Of a DNA stretch of 38,473 nucleotides, positions 7,529 to 15,490 are shown one piece after another; position 1 is the stretch's first letter, and every line of letters starts with the position of its first letter. Location of the stretch: NCBI GenBank assembly GCA_937949785.1, contig CALEDH010000018.1:1-38473 (forward strand), read 5' to 3'. The translations under genes and the position numbers were made by a program. A model generated the notes under the pieces. That model was not told the origin of the DNA. It worked only from the letters and a program-made list of their open reading frames with translations, and made no database searches. This DNA comes from an uncultured Sulfolobales archaeon (GTDB lineage: Archaea > Thermoproteota > Thermoprotei_A > Sulfolobales > NBVN01).

Positions 7529-8746
7529 TCATATCACCAAACGTTTACCCTCACTATCCCTCATCTCCGGGAGGTATTCAACTTCATTTGAGTAAGGTCT
7601 GAACCTATCCTTTAAGACCTTCCTAATCGCATTTACGAAGTCTTCATATGTTACATACATCCTACCATTCCTTAAGGCAGTGAAACCTGCCTCAGTGCAT
7701 ATAGCTTTTATATCAGCACCTGTAGCTCCTTCACTCATCTTGGCTAAGACGTTCAAATTAATATCGCCACCGGTCTTCATATTCTTAGTATGTATTCTGA
7801 ATATCTCTAACCTACCCACCAGGTCTGGAAGCGGTATTTCAATAACTCTGTCGAACCTACCAGGTCTCAGTATGGCTGGGTCAAGCACGTCTATCCTATT
7901 AGTTGTAGCTATAACTCTAACATTATCTAAAGGGTCAAAGCCATCTAACTCAGCAAGCAATTGCGTTAACGTCCTATGTATCTCTCTCTCACCGCTAGTA
8001 CCTATATCAAGTCTTTTAGCAGCTATAGCATCTATTTCATCTATTAAAACTATTGAGGGGGCTTTACGCCTAGCTAAGGCAAATAATTCCCTCACCATCC
8101 GAGCACCCTCACCAACAAATTTCTGAGCTAATTCCGATGCAACCAACCTTATGAAAGTTGCGTCAGACTCCCCGGCTACTGCCTTAGCTAGTAACGTCTT
8201 ACCGCAGCCCGGAGGACCGTAAAGCAAAACACCTTTAGGAGGTTCAATACCTAACTCCTTTAAGGCATTCGGATTCTTCAAAGGTAACTCAACAACCTCT
8301 TTTAACTCCTGGATCTGTTTGTTTAAACCCCCTACATCTCCGTATCTAGTCTTAGGCTTCTCGATAATTTCCATTGCCCTAACTGCTGGGTCCTCCCTCA
8401 TCGGTAGGATATCGACTACGGCTGACCCCCTCTGATTTAGCACTACATACGTGCCAGGAAGTAATTTCTCCTTATCTACATTACCACTTATGCTTACTAT
8501 TAAGTTAGGGCCTGTAGTACTCTTCACCACAGCCCTATCCTCATCTAAGACTTCAAGCAGTACACCTTCAATTAGGGGTGGTGCCATAAGCTTATCTATT
8601 TCTTGCTTATAGTACTTGACCTCCCTCCTCAGAAGGGCTATCTCAGCCTCCATCTCCTGAGTTCTCTGCTCTAAATACCTTACATAGTCAAGTATGTCTT
8701 GATATCTCCTCTCACGATCTTCAGATATACTCACACACCACACCAC
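7529..8746 (-). CDS. pan: Proteasome-activating nucleotidase (PAN), AAA+ ATPase
   Basis: PAN unfolds proteins and feeds them into the 20S proteasome as a hexamer. Seen in order: N-terminal coiled coil (about residues 10-52), OB domain (about 57-117), then the AAA+ module with Walker A GPPGCGKT at 177-184, pore loop KFVGEG at 209-214, Walker B IVLIDEID at 232-239, sensor ATTN at 280-283 and arginine fingers in RPGRFDR at 294-300. The length of 405 residues is normal. The C-terminus is GKRLVI, which lacks the penultimate tyrosine of the HbYX motif that opens the 20S gate in characterised PANs. Start codons GTG at 8746, 8743 and 8734 are all possible; 8746 gives the longest product. It heads the operon PAN-PUA-PAC2. 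Confidence 0.95.
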   Translation of the reverse strand: MVWCVSISEDRERRYQDILDYVRYLEQRTQEMEAEIALLRREVKYYKQEIDKLMAPPLIEGVLLEVLDEDRAVVKSTTGPNLIVSISGNVDKEKLLPGTYVVLNQRGSAVVDILPMREDPAVRAMEIIEKPKTRYGDVGGLNKQIQELKEVVELPLKNPNALKELGIEPPKGVLLYGPPGCGKTLLAKAVAGESDATFIRLVASELAQKFVGEGARMVRELFALARRKAPSIVLIDEIDAIAAKRLDIGTSGEREIHRTLTQLLAELDGFDPLDNVRVIATTNRIDVLDPAILRPGRFDRVIEIPLPDLVGRLEIFRIHTKNMKTGGDINLNVLAKMSEGATGADIKAICTEAGFTALRNGRMYVTYEDFVNAIRKVLKDRFRPYSNEVEYLPEMRDSEGKRLVI

Positions 8747-8891
8747 TATATAAGTAAGTTGAAAAATAATAATATACTATAGGCCTTTACAGCTCCTTAC
8801 TGGTAGCTTATCTCTGTCGGATAGTTAATAATCGTTAAGTACCAGCCCGCCCCCAACTTTTAGGGCTTCATAGGCAGCCCCACCACCGGCG
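8747..8891 (-). other. Spacer upstream of PAN with strong hairpins and a possible transposase-tail remnant
   Basis: Two strong inverted repeats are visible. The first, 8881-8897, pairs ccccacc with ggtgggg around a short GC loop. The second pairs ctggtactta with taagctaccag (8799-8845, one bulged base). Read on the minus strand through the adjacent repeat, one frame gives GIYLISYPTAGGGAAYEALKVGGG and then stops. This could be the tail of a decayed protein gene, perhaps a transposase, but I recognise no family with certainty. A minus-strand AT-rich element around 8770-8780 may be the PAN promoter. Confidence 0.3.
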
Positions 8892-9003
8892 GTGGGGTAC
8901 GATATTAGGTAAATCCCCGCCAGCAACACCTACAACACCACACTACGCAAGTACGAGAAACACTAAATACTACTTTAGGGACTACTACCTATCACATAAG
9001 CTA
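8892..9003 (-). repeat. 112-bp dispersed repeat, copy 1 (inverted relative to copy 2)
   Basis: This segment is the reverse complement of 33251-33362. By eye it matches along 112 positions with a single difference (a at 8940 against the complement of g). Similarity stops sharply at both ends. It lies in the non-coding spacer about 146 bp upstream of PAN. No open frame spans it. It may be a miniature mobile element, the conserved end of a lost insertion sequence, or a small RNA gene. Confidence 0.9.
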
Positions 9004-9140
9004 TAGTACACCACACCACCTACTTTAGTGATAGCCTCCGAGATGAGGGGCTTAGGAATAAAGGACCTTAGGATTAAGTCAGGGTGAGAGAATCCAACTC
9101 CGATAACCTATATTCCTCAACGAGGTAGGTAAATCGGGGA

Positions 9141-9217
9141 TGGAGCCGCCGCCGGGATTCGAACCCGGGACCTCCGCCTTACCAGGGCGGCGCTCTACCA
9201 GGCTGAGCTACGGCGGC
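9141..9217 (-). tRNA. tRNA-Thr (anticodon GGT)
   Basis: The minus strand folds into a full cloverleaf. The acceptor stem GCCGCCG pairs with CGGCGGC, the D arm is GCTC...GAGC, and the anticodon stem CCGCC/GGCGG encloses loop CTGGTAA with anticodon GGT, which reads the Thr codon ACC. The T arm CCGGG TTCGAAT CCCGG is standard. The discriminator base is T and the CCA end is encoded (9141-9143). No intron is present. All stems are very GC-rich, as expected for a hyperthermophile. Confidence 0.96.
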
Positions 9218-9309
9218 TCTACATATCTACAATAAATGATAAGTAAATATATGTTTTTATTTTAAAGTGGAGGTAACGAGTATAACTGAATAGCAAGTCA
9301 TGAAGTACT

Positions 9310-9329
9310 GCTTTTTTTAAAAAAAAAGC
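9310..9329 (-). terminator. Poly-T terminator after the aldolase gene
   Basis: An A/T palindrome (seven T then nine A on the plus strand, flanked by gc) lies 15-34 bp beyond the stop of the aldolase gene. On the minus strand it gives a run of nine T, the usual archaeal intrinsic termination signal. Confidence 0.6.
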
Positions 9330-9343
9330 TTATTTATTGTTCA

Positions 9344-10108
9344 TTACTTGAGAATCCCTAAAAGCTTGAACACGTCAACATATCCTCTTATCATATAAGC
9401 TATGTCATGCCTTAAAGCTATGAAGTTAAATCCTTTCTTAGCCTTGTCAAGCGCGTCCTGGGGGTCCCAGCTCATTATACCAGCTATCTTACCAGCTTTC
9501 TTAGCAGCTTCTAAGATCTTATCTACTGCAGCTATATACTTCGGGTTATTAAATTCTTGGAATATTCCTAATGATGCTGATAGATCGTTAGGACCTATGA
9601 AAACGCCGTCAATACCATCAACTGAGACTATCTCCTCAATCTTATTAAGTCCTTCCTCAGTCTCTATCTGAACTATGACTAAGACATCCTCATTAGCCTT
9701 CTTGAAGTATTCTTTAGCGCTTTGGAAGCCGTACATGATACACCTTCTAGGTCCGACTCCTCTAATGCCCTGCGGGGGATACTTACATGCCTTAACAGCT
9801 TGTAGGGCCTCCTCCTTATTACTTACCTGAGGTACTACAATTCCTTGAGCTCCAGCATCTAAAACTCTCTTAATCACTACGAAGTCATTCCACGGAACCC
9901 TAACAAGTGGCACTATATTCGTAAATCTTAAAGGCATCATTAAGAACTCTACATCCTTAACACATAGTGGTGTGTGCTCCATATCTATAACAAACCAGTC
10001 AAACGGTAAGTTAGACAGCGCTTCAGTAACTTCTGGGTAACCTAACGTAATCCAAGTACCGTAGGCAACCTCACCACGGGAAACCTTCTCCTTAACTTTG
10101 TTGACCAT
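9344..10108 (-). CDS. HpcH/HpaI family aldolase (2-keto-3-deoxy acid / 4-hydroxy-2-oxoacid aldolase-like)
   Basis: Members of this class II family use a divalent metal to cleave 2-keto-3-deoxy or 4-hydroxy-2-oxo acids into pyruvate and an aldehyde. The 254-residue protein has YGTWITLGYPEVTEALSNLPFDWFVIDMEHTPL near the start, the glycine-rich VLDAGAQGIVVPQVSNKEEA, a metal-binding segment IVQIETEEGLNKIEEI and IDGVFIGPNDLSASLG. These are the family landmarks, including the metal-ligand Glu in QIE and Asp in GPNDL. The ATG at 10108 is preceded by a gtgg-containing purine stretch. It stands alone, with its own terminator, between tRNA-Thr and GlyRS. The true substrate cannot be told from sequence. 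Confidence 0.88.
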   Translation of the reverse strand: MVNKVKEKVSRGEVAYGTWITLGYPEVTEALSNLPFDWFVIDMEHTPLCVKDVEFLMMPLRFTNIVPLVRVPWNDFVVIKRVLDAGAQGIVVPQVSNKEEALQAVKACKYPPQGIRGVGPRRCIMYGFQSAKEYFKKANEDVLVIVQIETEEGLNKIEEIVSVDGIDGVFIGPNDLSASLGIFQEFNNPKYIAAVDKILEAAKKAGKIAGIMSWDPQDALDKAKKGFNFIALRHDIAYMIRGYVDVFKLLGILK

Positions 10109-10404
10109 TTAACCACCTTGGATAGTATTAGTCCTAAGATTAAAAATTATTGATCTAAGCTACTATTATGAGGTGATGACCATGACGATAACATAGCTGA
10201 AGTAGGTTTAAACTCATTATCGCTGTCAGCAATTTTAGTATGGAAAGTAGCGTAGGTCGTTATTTGCTTTTATACTTCATATACTGCGTAGACGTGTTTA
10301 AGGTGTATGCTGAGACCCCCCCGACAAGTTTGCTAAGGAATTAACGGTAAGATATGATAGCATCACTGCTTACTCAAAACTCTAATGTAGGTTAGTCTTC
10401 GCGG
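10109..10404 (+). pseudogene. Spacer with a short frameshifted coding remnant
   Basis: An ATG at 10240 opens a plus-strand frame reading MESSVGRYLLLYFIYCVDVF, then KVYAETPP, which reaches a run of seven C at 10316-10322. In that frame translation soon stops, but after a one-base shift at the C run the neighbouring frame continues DKFAKELTVRYDSITAYSKL to a stop at 10385-10387. This pattern fits a small gene broken by a homopolymer indel. I do not recognise the family, and chance is possible at this length. The rest of the spacer shows nothing clear. Confidence 0.3.
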
Positions 10405-12129
10405 TTAGGTTATGTTTAAAGAATTCGCTAAGAAGCTTAATATCTTGATAGCTACCTCATCCCTCCTAACTCTGATCTGAGTTCTGGAGTCTCTGTCCCT
10501 TAGGGTTACCGTAGAGTCCTCCAGTGTTTGGTAATCAACAGTTACTGCTATTGGTACCCCAACCTCATCAGCCCTAGCATACCTCCTACCAATAGATCCG
10601 GAGTCATCGTAAACGACGTAAAGGCCCTTATTAACTAACTCCTCGTATATTTGCTTAGCCCTTACCTCTAACGCCTCATCGTTGACTAATGGGTAGACAG
10701 CCACTTGAATAGGTGCTAAACTCCTAGGCAGTCTTAGAACCACTCTATCACCTTCCTCACTATACGAATTATCGAGAACCACGAATAATATCCTTTCAGC
10801 GCCGAAGGATGGCTCAACAACATGTGGTATTATATGCTTACCGCTTATCTTTTCAGTTACTTCCTGAATCGTAATAGCGTTCTTAGGTATTAAGTACTCC
10901 TCGACCCTTACGTACTCCTCATCACTTGTAAGTAATGTCCTCAGAGTATTGACATCAAGAGATGATATAGCGTTTATAACGTTTGATGACCTCTCCTTAA
11001 ATATCCTACCAATTAATGCCTTATTAATAACTACCTTCTGCGTCTTAACTGTGAGCGGTTCTTCATACCTCTTAAATACCCTGAAGTCCTGACCACTATA
11101 CCTCATATGCATTGATAAGTCGTAATCAGTTCTATAAGCATGTCCTGAAACCTCAATCCACCCCCACCTACTAACCCTAACTAGCTGGTCGAATGTTTGG
11201 GCTGAGTAATGCGCCTTCTCATTAGGTAGTTTCTCCTCAAAATACATTTGGTTTTCAGGAATTCCTAGGTCGGAGATGAAATTCCTCGCCACACACATCC
11301 AGTATGCTGTCCAAGGTGTTTTAATAACACCGTTTTCTAAGGCCTCCATAACCTCTAACTCAAGAGGTTTGTCAACACCTTTAATCCTGGCATCAGCTGT
11401 TAGTAGCCTTAACTTACCATAACATCTACCTAATACCTCACATGAAGGGTTCTCTGGGTCGAAGAAGAATTCTACCTCCATTATAGTGAATTCCCTGAGC
11501 CTAACCATACCCTGCCTAGGTGAGATCTCATTACGTGCAACCTTACCTATCTGAGCTATACCTATCGGCAATCTCTCCCTGAACGCTTCGTAAACACGTT
11601 TGAATGATGTGAACATACCCTGAGCTGACTCAGGCCTTAAATACCCTATATCATGAGAGTAGGGACCTATAGTTGTAGTGAATAACAAACTAAATAATCT
11701 GACATTACTTAAGTCACCACCACATACAGGGCATTTAACCCCTTCCTCACTTATAATCCTGCCTATCTCGTCGACGCCCATCCCCTCAGCTTTAATGTTT
11801 AAACGCTCTTCAACAAGTTGGTCTGCCCTAAACCTTCTACCACATTTCAAACACTCAACTATAGGATCTGTAAAGTGTTTCACATGTCCGCTAGCCTCTA
11901 AGACCTTATGAGGTGTGATTATAGGTGTTTCAACCTCAACAACTAGGTCTTGATGCCTCCTCACAAACCACTCCCGCCACTTATCAACAATTCTATTCTT
12001 AAGTAGGGTCCCCAGAGGTCCTAAATCATATAGACCTGCCACACCTCCGTATACTTCGTATGAGGGCCAGAAAAACCCCCTCCTTCTAGCCAACTCAACT
12101 ATCTTATCGTATTTATCGCCTACGTACAT
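10405..12129 (-). CDS. glyS: Glycyl-tRNA synthetase (class II, alpha2 type)
   Basis: This enzyme charges tRNA-Gly with glycine. It is a single-chain class II synthetase of the archaeal/eukaryotic type, 574 residues, normal in length. Visible landmarks are RRRGFFWPSYEVYGGVAGLYDLGPLG at the N-terminus (motif 1 follows), a zinc-like pair CLKCG at 93-97 and CPVCGG at 133-138, motif 2 FTIMEVEFFF, and motif 3 around EPSFGAERILF. The C-terminal anticodon-binding domain begins near LAPIQVAVYPLVNDEALEVRAKQIYEEL and ends with the DRDSRTQIRV segment. The ATG at 12129 starts MYVGDKYDKIVELARRRGF, as in relatives. It is a single-gene unit. Confidence 0.97.
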   Translation of the reverse strand: MYVGDKYDKIVELARRRGFFWPSYEVYGGVAGLYDLGPLGTLLKNRIVDKWREWFVRRHQDLVVEVETPIITPHKVLEASGHVKHFTDPIVECLKCGRRFRADQLVEERLNIKAEGMGVDEIGRIISEEGVKCPVCGGDLSNVRLFSLLFTTTIGPYSHDIGYLRPESAQGMFTSFKRVYEAFRERLPIGIAQIGKVARNEISPRQGMVRLREFTIMEVEFFFDPENPSCEVLGRCYGKLRLLTADARIKGVDKPLELEVMEALENGVIKTPWTAYWMCVARNFISDLGIPENQMYFEEKLPNEKAHYSAQTFDQLVRVSRWGWIEVSGHAYRTDYDLSMHMRYSGQDFRVFKRYEEPLTVKTQKVVINKALIGRIFKERSSNVINAISSLDVNTLRTLLTSDEEYVRVEEYLIPKNAITIQEVTEKISGKHIIPHVVEPSFGAERILFVVLDNSYSEEGDRVVLRLPRSLAPIQVAVYPLVNDEALEVRAKQIYEELVNKGLYVVYDDSGSIGRRYARADEVGVPIAVTVDYQTLEDSTVTLRDRDSRTQIRVRRDEVAIKILSFLANSLNIT

Positions 12130-12265
12130 GTTCCTAAGCCATTAAGTAAATAGATTTAGAAGGCTTAATAAACCAAAGACCTAAAACTTAATGTTACTCA
12201 TCATCCCTATCTTCCTCGACTACGGAAATACGATAAAGATTTAGTATGTAAGTACTTTTTGTTTA

Positions 12266-13195
12266 GTGGTGAAGGAACTATACATGAAGGAACTATACAT
12301 AGTTAAAACTCCCTACGTGTTTAACGGAATTGACTCGAAGGTCGGAAAACCTCTCTTCGCCGTAGTTGGAGTTCCATTAGACTCTACATCAAGCTTTAGA
12401 CCTGGATGTAGATTTGCTCCACTACACATTAGGCTGGCATCGCAGTCACTTGAGTTATTCTCACTGAGGTCGTTGGTAAACATCGAGGATGTCCCAATAG
12501 TAGATTTAGGTGATGTTGTAATACCCCACGGAGACCTCCTCAGGACTTTAAGCATTATTGAGAACGTCTTCTCAGAGTTAATCGGCAATGGTTTAAGGAC
12601 TATAGCCATTGGTGGTGAGCATACATCAACTTTAGGTATTATGAAGGGAGTGGTTAAAGCCTTGGGAAGTGATGTATGTTACCTCTGCTTTGACTCGCAT
12701 AGCGATTTCAGGTATGAATACTTAGGAAGTAAGATCAACCATGCATGTGTAAATAGGAGAATGTATGAGTTATTAGGGAGCGGTAAGATCAACCTAGTAG
12801 GTATTAGAGCGATGTCTTATGAAGAGTATAGAGACTTAAAATCGTTGAGCATTAAGTACTTCACATCTACCCATATAAAGAACTTAGGCTTTAGGGAAGT
12901 AAGTAGGAACATAGTTAAATCGTTGGAAGGTTGTTCTAAGGTATATTTAAGTATAGATTTAGATGTCCTTGACCCAGCTTACGCCCCAGCAGTTACGACA
13001 CCTGAGCCTGAAGGTATCACACCTACAGAGTTACTAAACATCCTACAAATGGTAGTAGATAAGAGGGTTGTTGGGTTGGATGTAGTGGAGGTAGCCCCAC
13101 ATTACGAGCATTCAATGATATCCTCAGCAGTTGCTGCTAAAATTATCAACGAGGTAATCGGTATGATTTACGTTTCCACAACGGCTTCGACATAG
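12266..13195 (+). CDS. speB: Agmatinase/arginase family ureohydrolase
   Basis: Ureohydrolases use a Mn pair to hydrolyse guanidino groups; agmatinase makes putrescine and urea. All metal ligands are present: His119 in GGEHT, the DxHxD set as FDSHSDF (Asp143, His145, Asp147) and SIDLDVLDP (Asp231, Asp233). The NHACVNRR and DVVEVAPHYEHS segments also fit. The length of 309 residues is normal. The start is uncertain because a 15-base unit, gaaggaactatacat, is repeated in tandem, giving the N-terminus KELYMKELY; GTG 12266, GTG 12269 and ATG 12284 are all candidates. In thermophilic archaea polyamines matter for growth at high temperature. The substrate (agmatine, aminopropylagmatine or another) is not decided here. 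Confidence 0.92.
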   Translation: MVKELYMKELYIVKTPYVFNGIDSKVGKPLFAVVGVPLDSTSSFRPGCRFAPLHIRLASQSLELFSLRSLVNIEDVPIVDLGDVVIPHGDLLRTLSIIENVFSELIGNGLRTIAIGGEHTSTLGIMKGVVKALGSDVCYLCFDSHSDFRYEYLGSKINHACVNRRMYELLGSGKINLVGIRAMSYEEYRDLKSLSIKYFTSTHIKNLGFREVSRNIVKSLEGCSKVYLSIDLDVLDPAYAPAVTTPEPEGITPTELLNILQMVVDKRVVGLDVVEVAPHYEHSMISSAVAAKIINEVIGMIYVSTTAST

Positions 13196-13332
13196 TGATG
13201 TTTAAGGCTGTTATCTATGTATGTTTACCAACCTATTTAATCATTGTTCGAAAACCGCTTCTACCTAGCGTAAATTAACTACTTAATTGGAGTTAGGTCT
13301 AAGGTCTTAAGTAATAACCCGTGCGTTAATCC

Positions 13333-13343
13333 TTAAATAATTC
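13333..13343 (+). promoter_or_regulatory. TATA-like element for a leaderless transcript
   Basis: The AT-rich cttaaataatt lies about 20-27 bp before the ATG at 13360, so transcription should begin at or next to the start codon. No Shine-Dalgarno sequence is seen before this ATG, consistent with a leaderless mRNA. Confidence 0.4.
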
Positions 13344-13359
13344 TTAGAACGAGTTTAAT

Positions 13360-13725
13360 ATGGTGAGGTTACTGTCTGAAACGCAAGGAGAGGGGAAAAC
13401 AGCTAAGAAGGATATTAGGTCTTTAGTTGCTATCATACCTCCCCCTAAATCGTCTATGGTCAAGCAGTTAAAACCTATGGAGAGAAGGGTTAGATTAAGG
13501 TATAGCGGCTTAGTAAAGCATGATGAGCTACGTATACCTAAGGTAATATCCGATGAGTTAGGGATTAAGGATGTAGTACGTGTTGTAGTGTCTGGGAAGA
13601 AGGTCATGGACTTAAAGGCGGCAATAGATGATAGCCTACCCCCTAATGAAGTATTAGGAAATCCGGAGGTTATGAGGTCTAGGGGGATTGCTGATAATAG
13701 CGTAGTAACCATTAGAGGTACTTAA
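13360..13725 (+). CDS. Hypothetical protein with AbrB-like segment
   Basis: I do not recognise this 121-residue protein with certainty. The N-terminal 45 residues are basic and Pro-rich (IIPPPKSS). The middle, RLRYSGLVKHDELRIPKVISDELGIKDVVRVVVSGKK, has the look of a swapped-hairpin AbrB/SpoVT-type domain (R-I-P-x-x-I/V-x-x-x-L-G-I). That would suggest DNA or RNA binding, but the match is only by pattern. The C-terminus is a short beta-rich tail. The stop is directly followed by the ATG of the next gene, so both are probably co-transcribed, with DUF47 and EndA further downstream. Confidence 0.6.
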   Translation: MVRLLSETQGEGKTAKKDIRSLVAIIPPPKSSMVKQLKPMERRVRLRYSGLVKHDELRIPKVISDELGIKDVVRVVVSGKKVMDLKAAIDDSLPPNEVLGNPEVMRSRGIADNSVVTIRGT

Positions 13726-14145
13726 ATGGCGTACTTTGAAGTGCTTAAGGAAGTTCAAGAAGCTACGTTAATCCATGAGAGATTACTAAATAATTTAAGA
13801 GTTGAGTTAGGTAAGTTCGGTAAGTGTTCTTGCAATGAAGAATCGATTAAGGACTTAATAGAAGACCTACGGTATAATAGGAGGATCTATGTTAATTTAA
13901 CCGCTAAGGACTTAAGGAATGTGATGACATCAAACAACTTAGATGACGGTCTCTACACCTTAGTAGAGTATAACGTCTTAGTAACTCTTAATAATGAGTT
14001 AGAGTTGCTAACCAGGGTACATAGATACGTACAGGAAGGTAGGATGAAGTACATTATTTCAGAGGACATACTTAACGATATAGAGTCTGTTAATAATATA
14101 ATGGATATGTTTAGTAAGGCTATCTACGTTACTAATCATCGGTAG
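13726..14145 (+). CDS. Hypothetical helical protein
   Basis: This 139-residue protein is not recognised. It is rich in Leu, Asn and Glu and appears nearly all alpha-helical, with helices around residues 3-30, 40-60, 80-105 and 115-135. Two cysteines occur as CSC at residues 34-36; no other motif is visible. Its ATG follows the previous stop without any gap, which points to a two-gene unit. A helical binding partner of the preceding AbrB-like protein is one possibility, but nothing in the sequence proves it. Confidence 0.55.
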   Translation: MAYFEVLKEVQEATLIHERLLNNLRVELGKFGKCSCNEESIKDLIEDLRYNRRIYVNLTAKDLRNVMTSNNLDDGLYTLVEYNVLVTLNNELELLTRVHRYVQEGRMKYIISEDILNDIESVNNIMDMFSKAIYVTNHR

Positions 14146-14248
14146 TACTGCTACCTACTTCCTTGAAGTAGTAGTGAAGCTAATGACATTGAGTTAATAA
14201 TATAAGCATATATACTTATCTTAGGATTTCATAATGTGGTAGTTCATT

Positions 14249-14941
14249 ATGAGTGAGGAATCTTTACGACTTGAACTAAGCATTGGGAGAAACGAAAGTA
14301 TAGCTGAGTCAAACATAGTTGAGAGGGTTAAAGGGCTTATTAGGGATGTAGTACGCGAATTTAAGGAGGTGTTGAGCCAGGTTAAAGACCTGAGCGAGGA
14401 TAAGTTAGAATTAGTTAAGGTGAGGCATGAGAGGATAAGAAGCATTAAAAACAGTATTGAAAATAACTCTATAATACTTGTTGAGTATATTGTTAGGGTT
14501 TCACCTGCGTTGATCCATAAGGACATATACATATCAATAGTTAATGGGATATTGAAGTCTGCGGAGAGCTGTGAGGCTACGTCATATAGAGCGTTAGCAT
14601 TATCTACTAAGGGATCTGTTAAGGTGAGTGATATGCTTTACGCATTATTGGAGTCTATGATTAAGAACAGCATTACCATGTTGGAGGAGTTGGATAACAT
14701 GCTTACTCTCATCTCAGTAAATCCGAAGAGGGTTGGAGAGATATACAATAATATTGTAAAAACGGAAGATAGTACTGATGATTTCTACAGGCACGCGTTA
14801 GTTGAGGTGGTTAAGTCGAAGGAATTCGATGCAGGTAGTTTAATACTTATGAAGGAGTTAATTGATAAGCTGGAGGATGCAGCAGACCATCTAAAAGATA
14901 TAGGCACTAATTTAAAGTATATATCCCTCCATAGGCTCTAA
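14249..14941 (+). CDS. DUF47 / PhoU-like protein
   Basis: DUF47 proteins share the PhoU three-helix fold and are usually found with low-affinity phosphate transporters (Pit). This 230-residue protein is all helical. The C-terminal KELIDKLEDAADHLKDIGTNLKYISLHRL carries the E-x-x-x-D-x-A/x-D pattern of the family that binds metals. The N-terminal region resembles the usual long acidic helix. No transporter gene is adjacent, so a link to phosphate is inferred from the family only. It starts 100 bp after the previous gene, with AT-rich tatataagcatatatac around 14201-14216 as a likely promoter. EndA follows after 2 nt. Confidence 0.75.
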   Translation: MSEESLRLELSIGRNESIAESNIVERVKGLIRDVVREFKEVLSQVKDLSEDKLELVKVRHERIRSIKNSIENNSIILVEYIVRVSPALIHKDIYISIVNGILKSAESCEATSYRALALSTKGSVKVSDMLYALLESMIKNSITMLEELDNMLTLISVNPKRVGEIYNNIVKTEDSTDDFYRHALVEVVKSKEFDAGSLILMKELIDKLEDAADHLKDIGTNLKYISLHRL

Positions 14942-14943
14942 CG

Positions 14944-15483
14944 ATGATTAAAACTCAATTAGTTGGTTCTAAGCTAATAGTCTTCGATATTAACGCTGCT
15001 AAGAACATATTCTCTGAAGGGTTCTTCGGTAAACCCTTAGGCGTTAAGAAACCTAAGTCTACAGACATATCATCCCCGCTAGAACTCTCCCTAATTGAGG
15101 GTATGTACCTACTTGAAAGCAACGTGCTTTCCGTAGAGTATATGGGTAGCGCTTTAAAGCCGGAAGATCTTAGAGCTATAGCCAGTATGAGGATAGCTAA
15201 CTTCGATGATTTATATCACGTATATAAGGAGTTGAGGAAAGAGGGGTTTATAGTGCGCTCAGGCCTTAAGTACGGTGCTGACTTCGCTGTATATAGGTTG
15301 AGGCCGGGTTTAGAGCATGCACCTTATTTAGTTAAGGTCGTAAGGTTTGACGACTACGTAGATCCCGGCGATTTAATAGGGTGGGGGAGGTTATCACATA
15401 GTGTTAGGAAAAAGCTGTTAATAGCTGTCATATATCCCAATAAAGAGATAGACTACATAATGTTTAAATGGTTTAAACCGTAA
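14944..15483 (+). CDS. endA: tRNA-splicing endonuclease
   Basis: EndA cuts both ends of archaeal tRNA and rRNA introns at bulge-helix-bulge structures. The catalytic triad is visible: Tyr117 in GADFAVY, His125 in LEHAPYLV and Lys156 in HSVRKKLLIAV. The 179-residue length fits the short catalytic subunit type. In crenarchaea this subunit usually works with a second, structural subunit; that gene is not in the window. Such a heteromeric enzyme is known for relaxed substrate choice, which agrees with the unusual intron position in tRNA-Lys at 24902-24997. It is 2 nt after DUF47 and 7 nt before the cysteine-rich gene. Confidence 0.95.
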   Translation: MIKTQLVGSKLIVFDINAAKNIFSEGFFGKPLGVKKPKSTDISSPLELSLIEGMYLLESNVLSVEYMGSALKPEDLRAIASMRIANFDDLYHVYKELRKEGFIVRSGLKYGADFAVYRLRPGLEHAPYLVKVVRFDDYVDPGDLIGWGRLSHSVRKKLLIAVIYPNKEIDYIMFKWFKP

Positions 15484-15490
15484 GTATTAT

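Noticed and set aside
9004-9140. Short plus-strand frame reading VIASEMRGLGIKDLRIKSG
   Set aside because: Too short, no start or ribosome-binding site, and no family recognised; left as unexplained spacer before tRNA-Thr.
10173-10200. gtgatga followed by ctga after 17 nt
   Set aside because: Only a half structure with no second box pair; such short motifs occur by chance.
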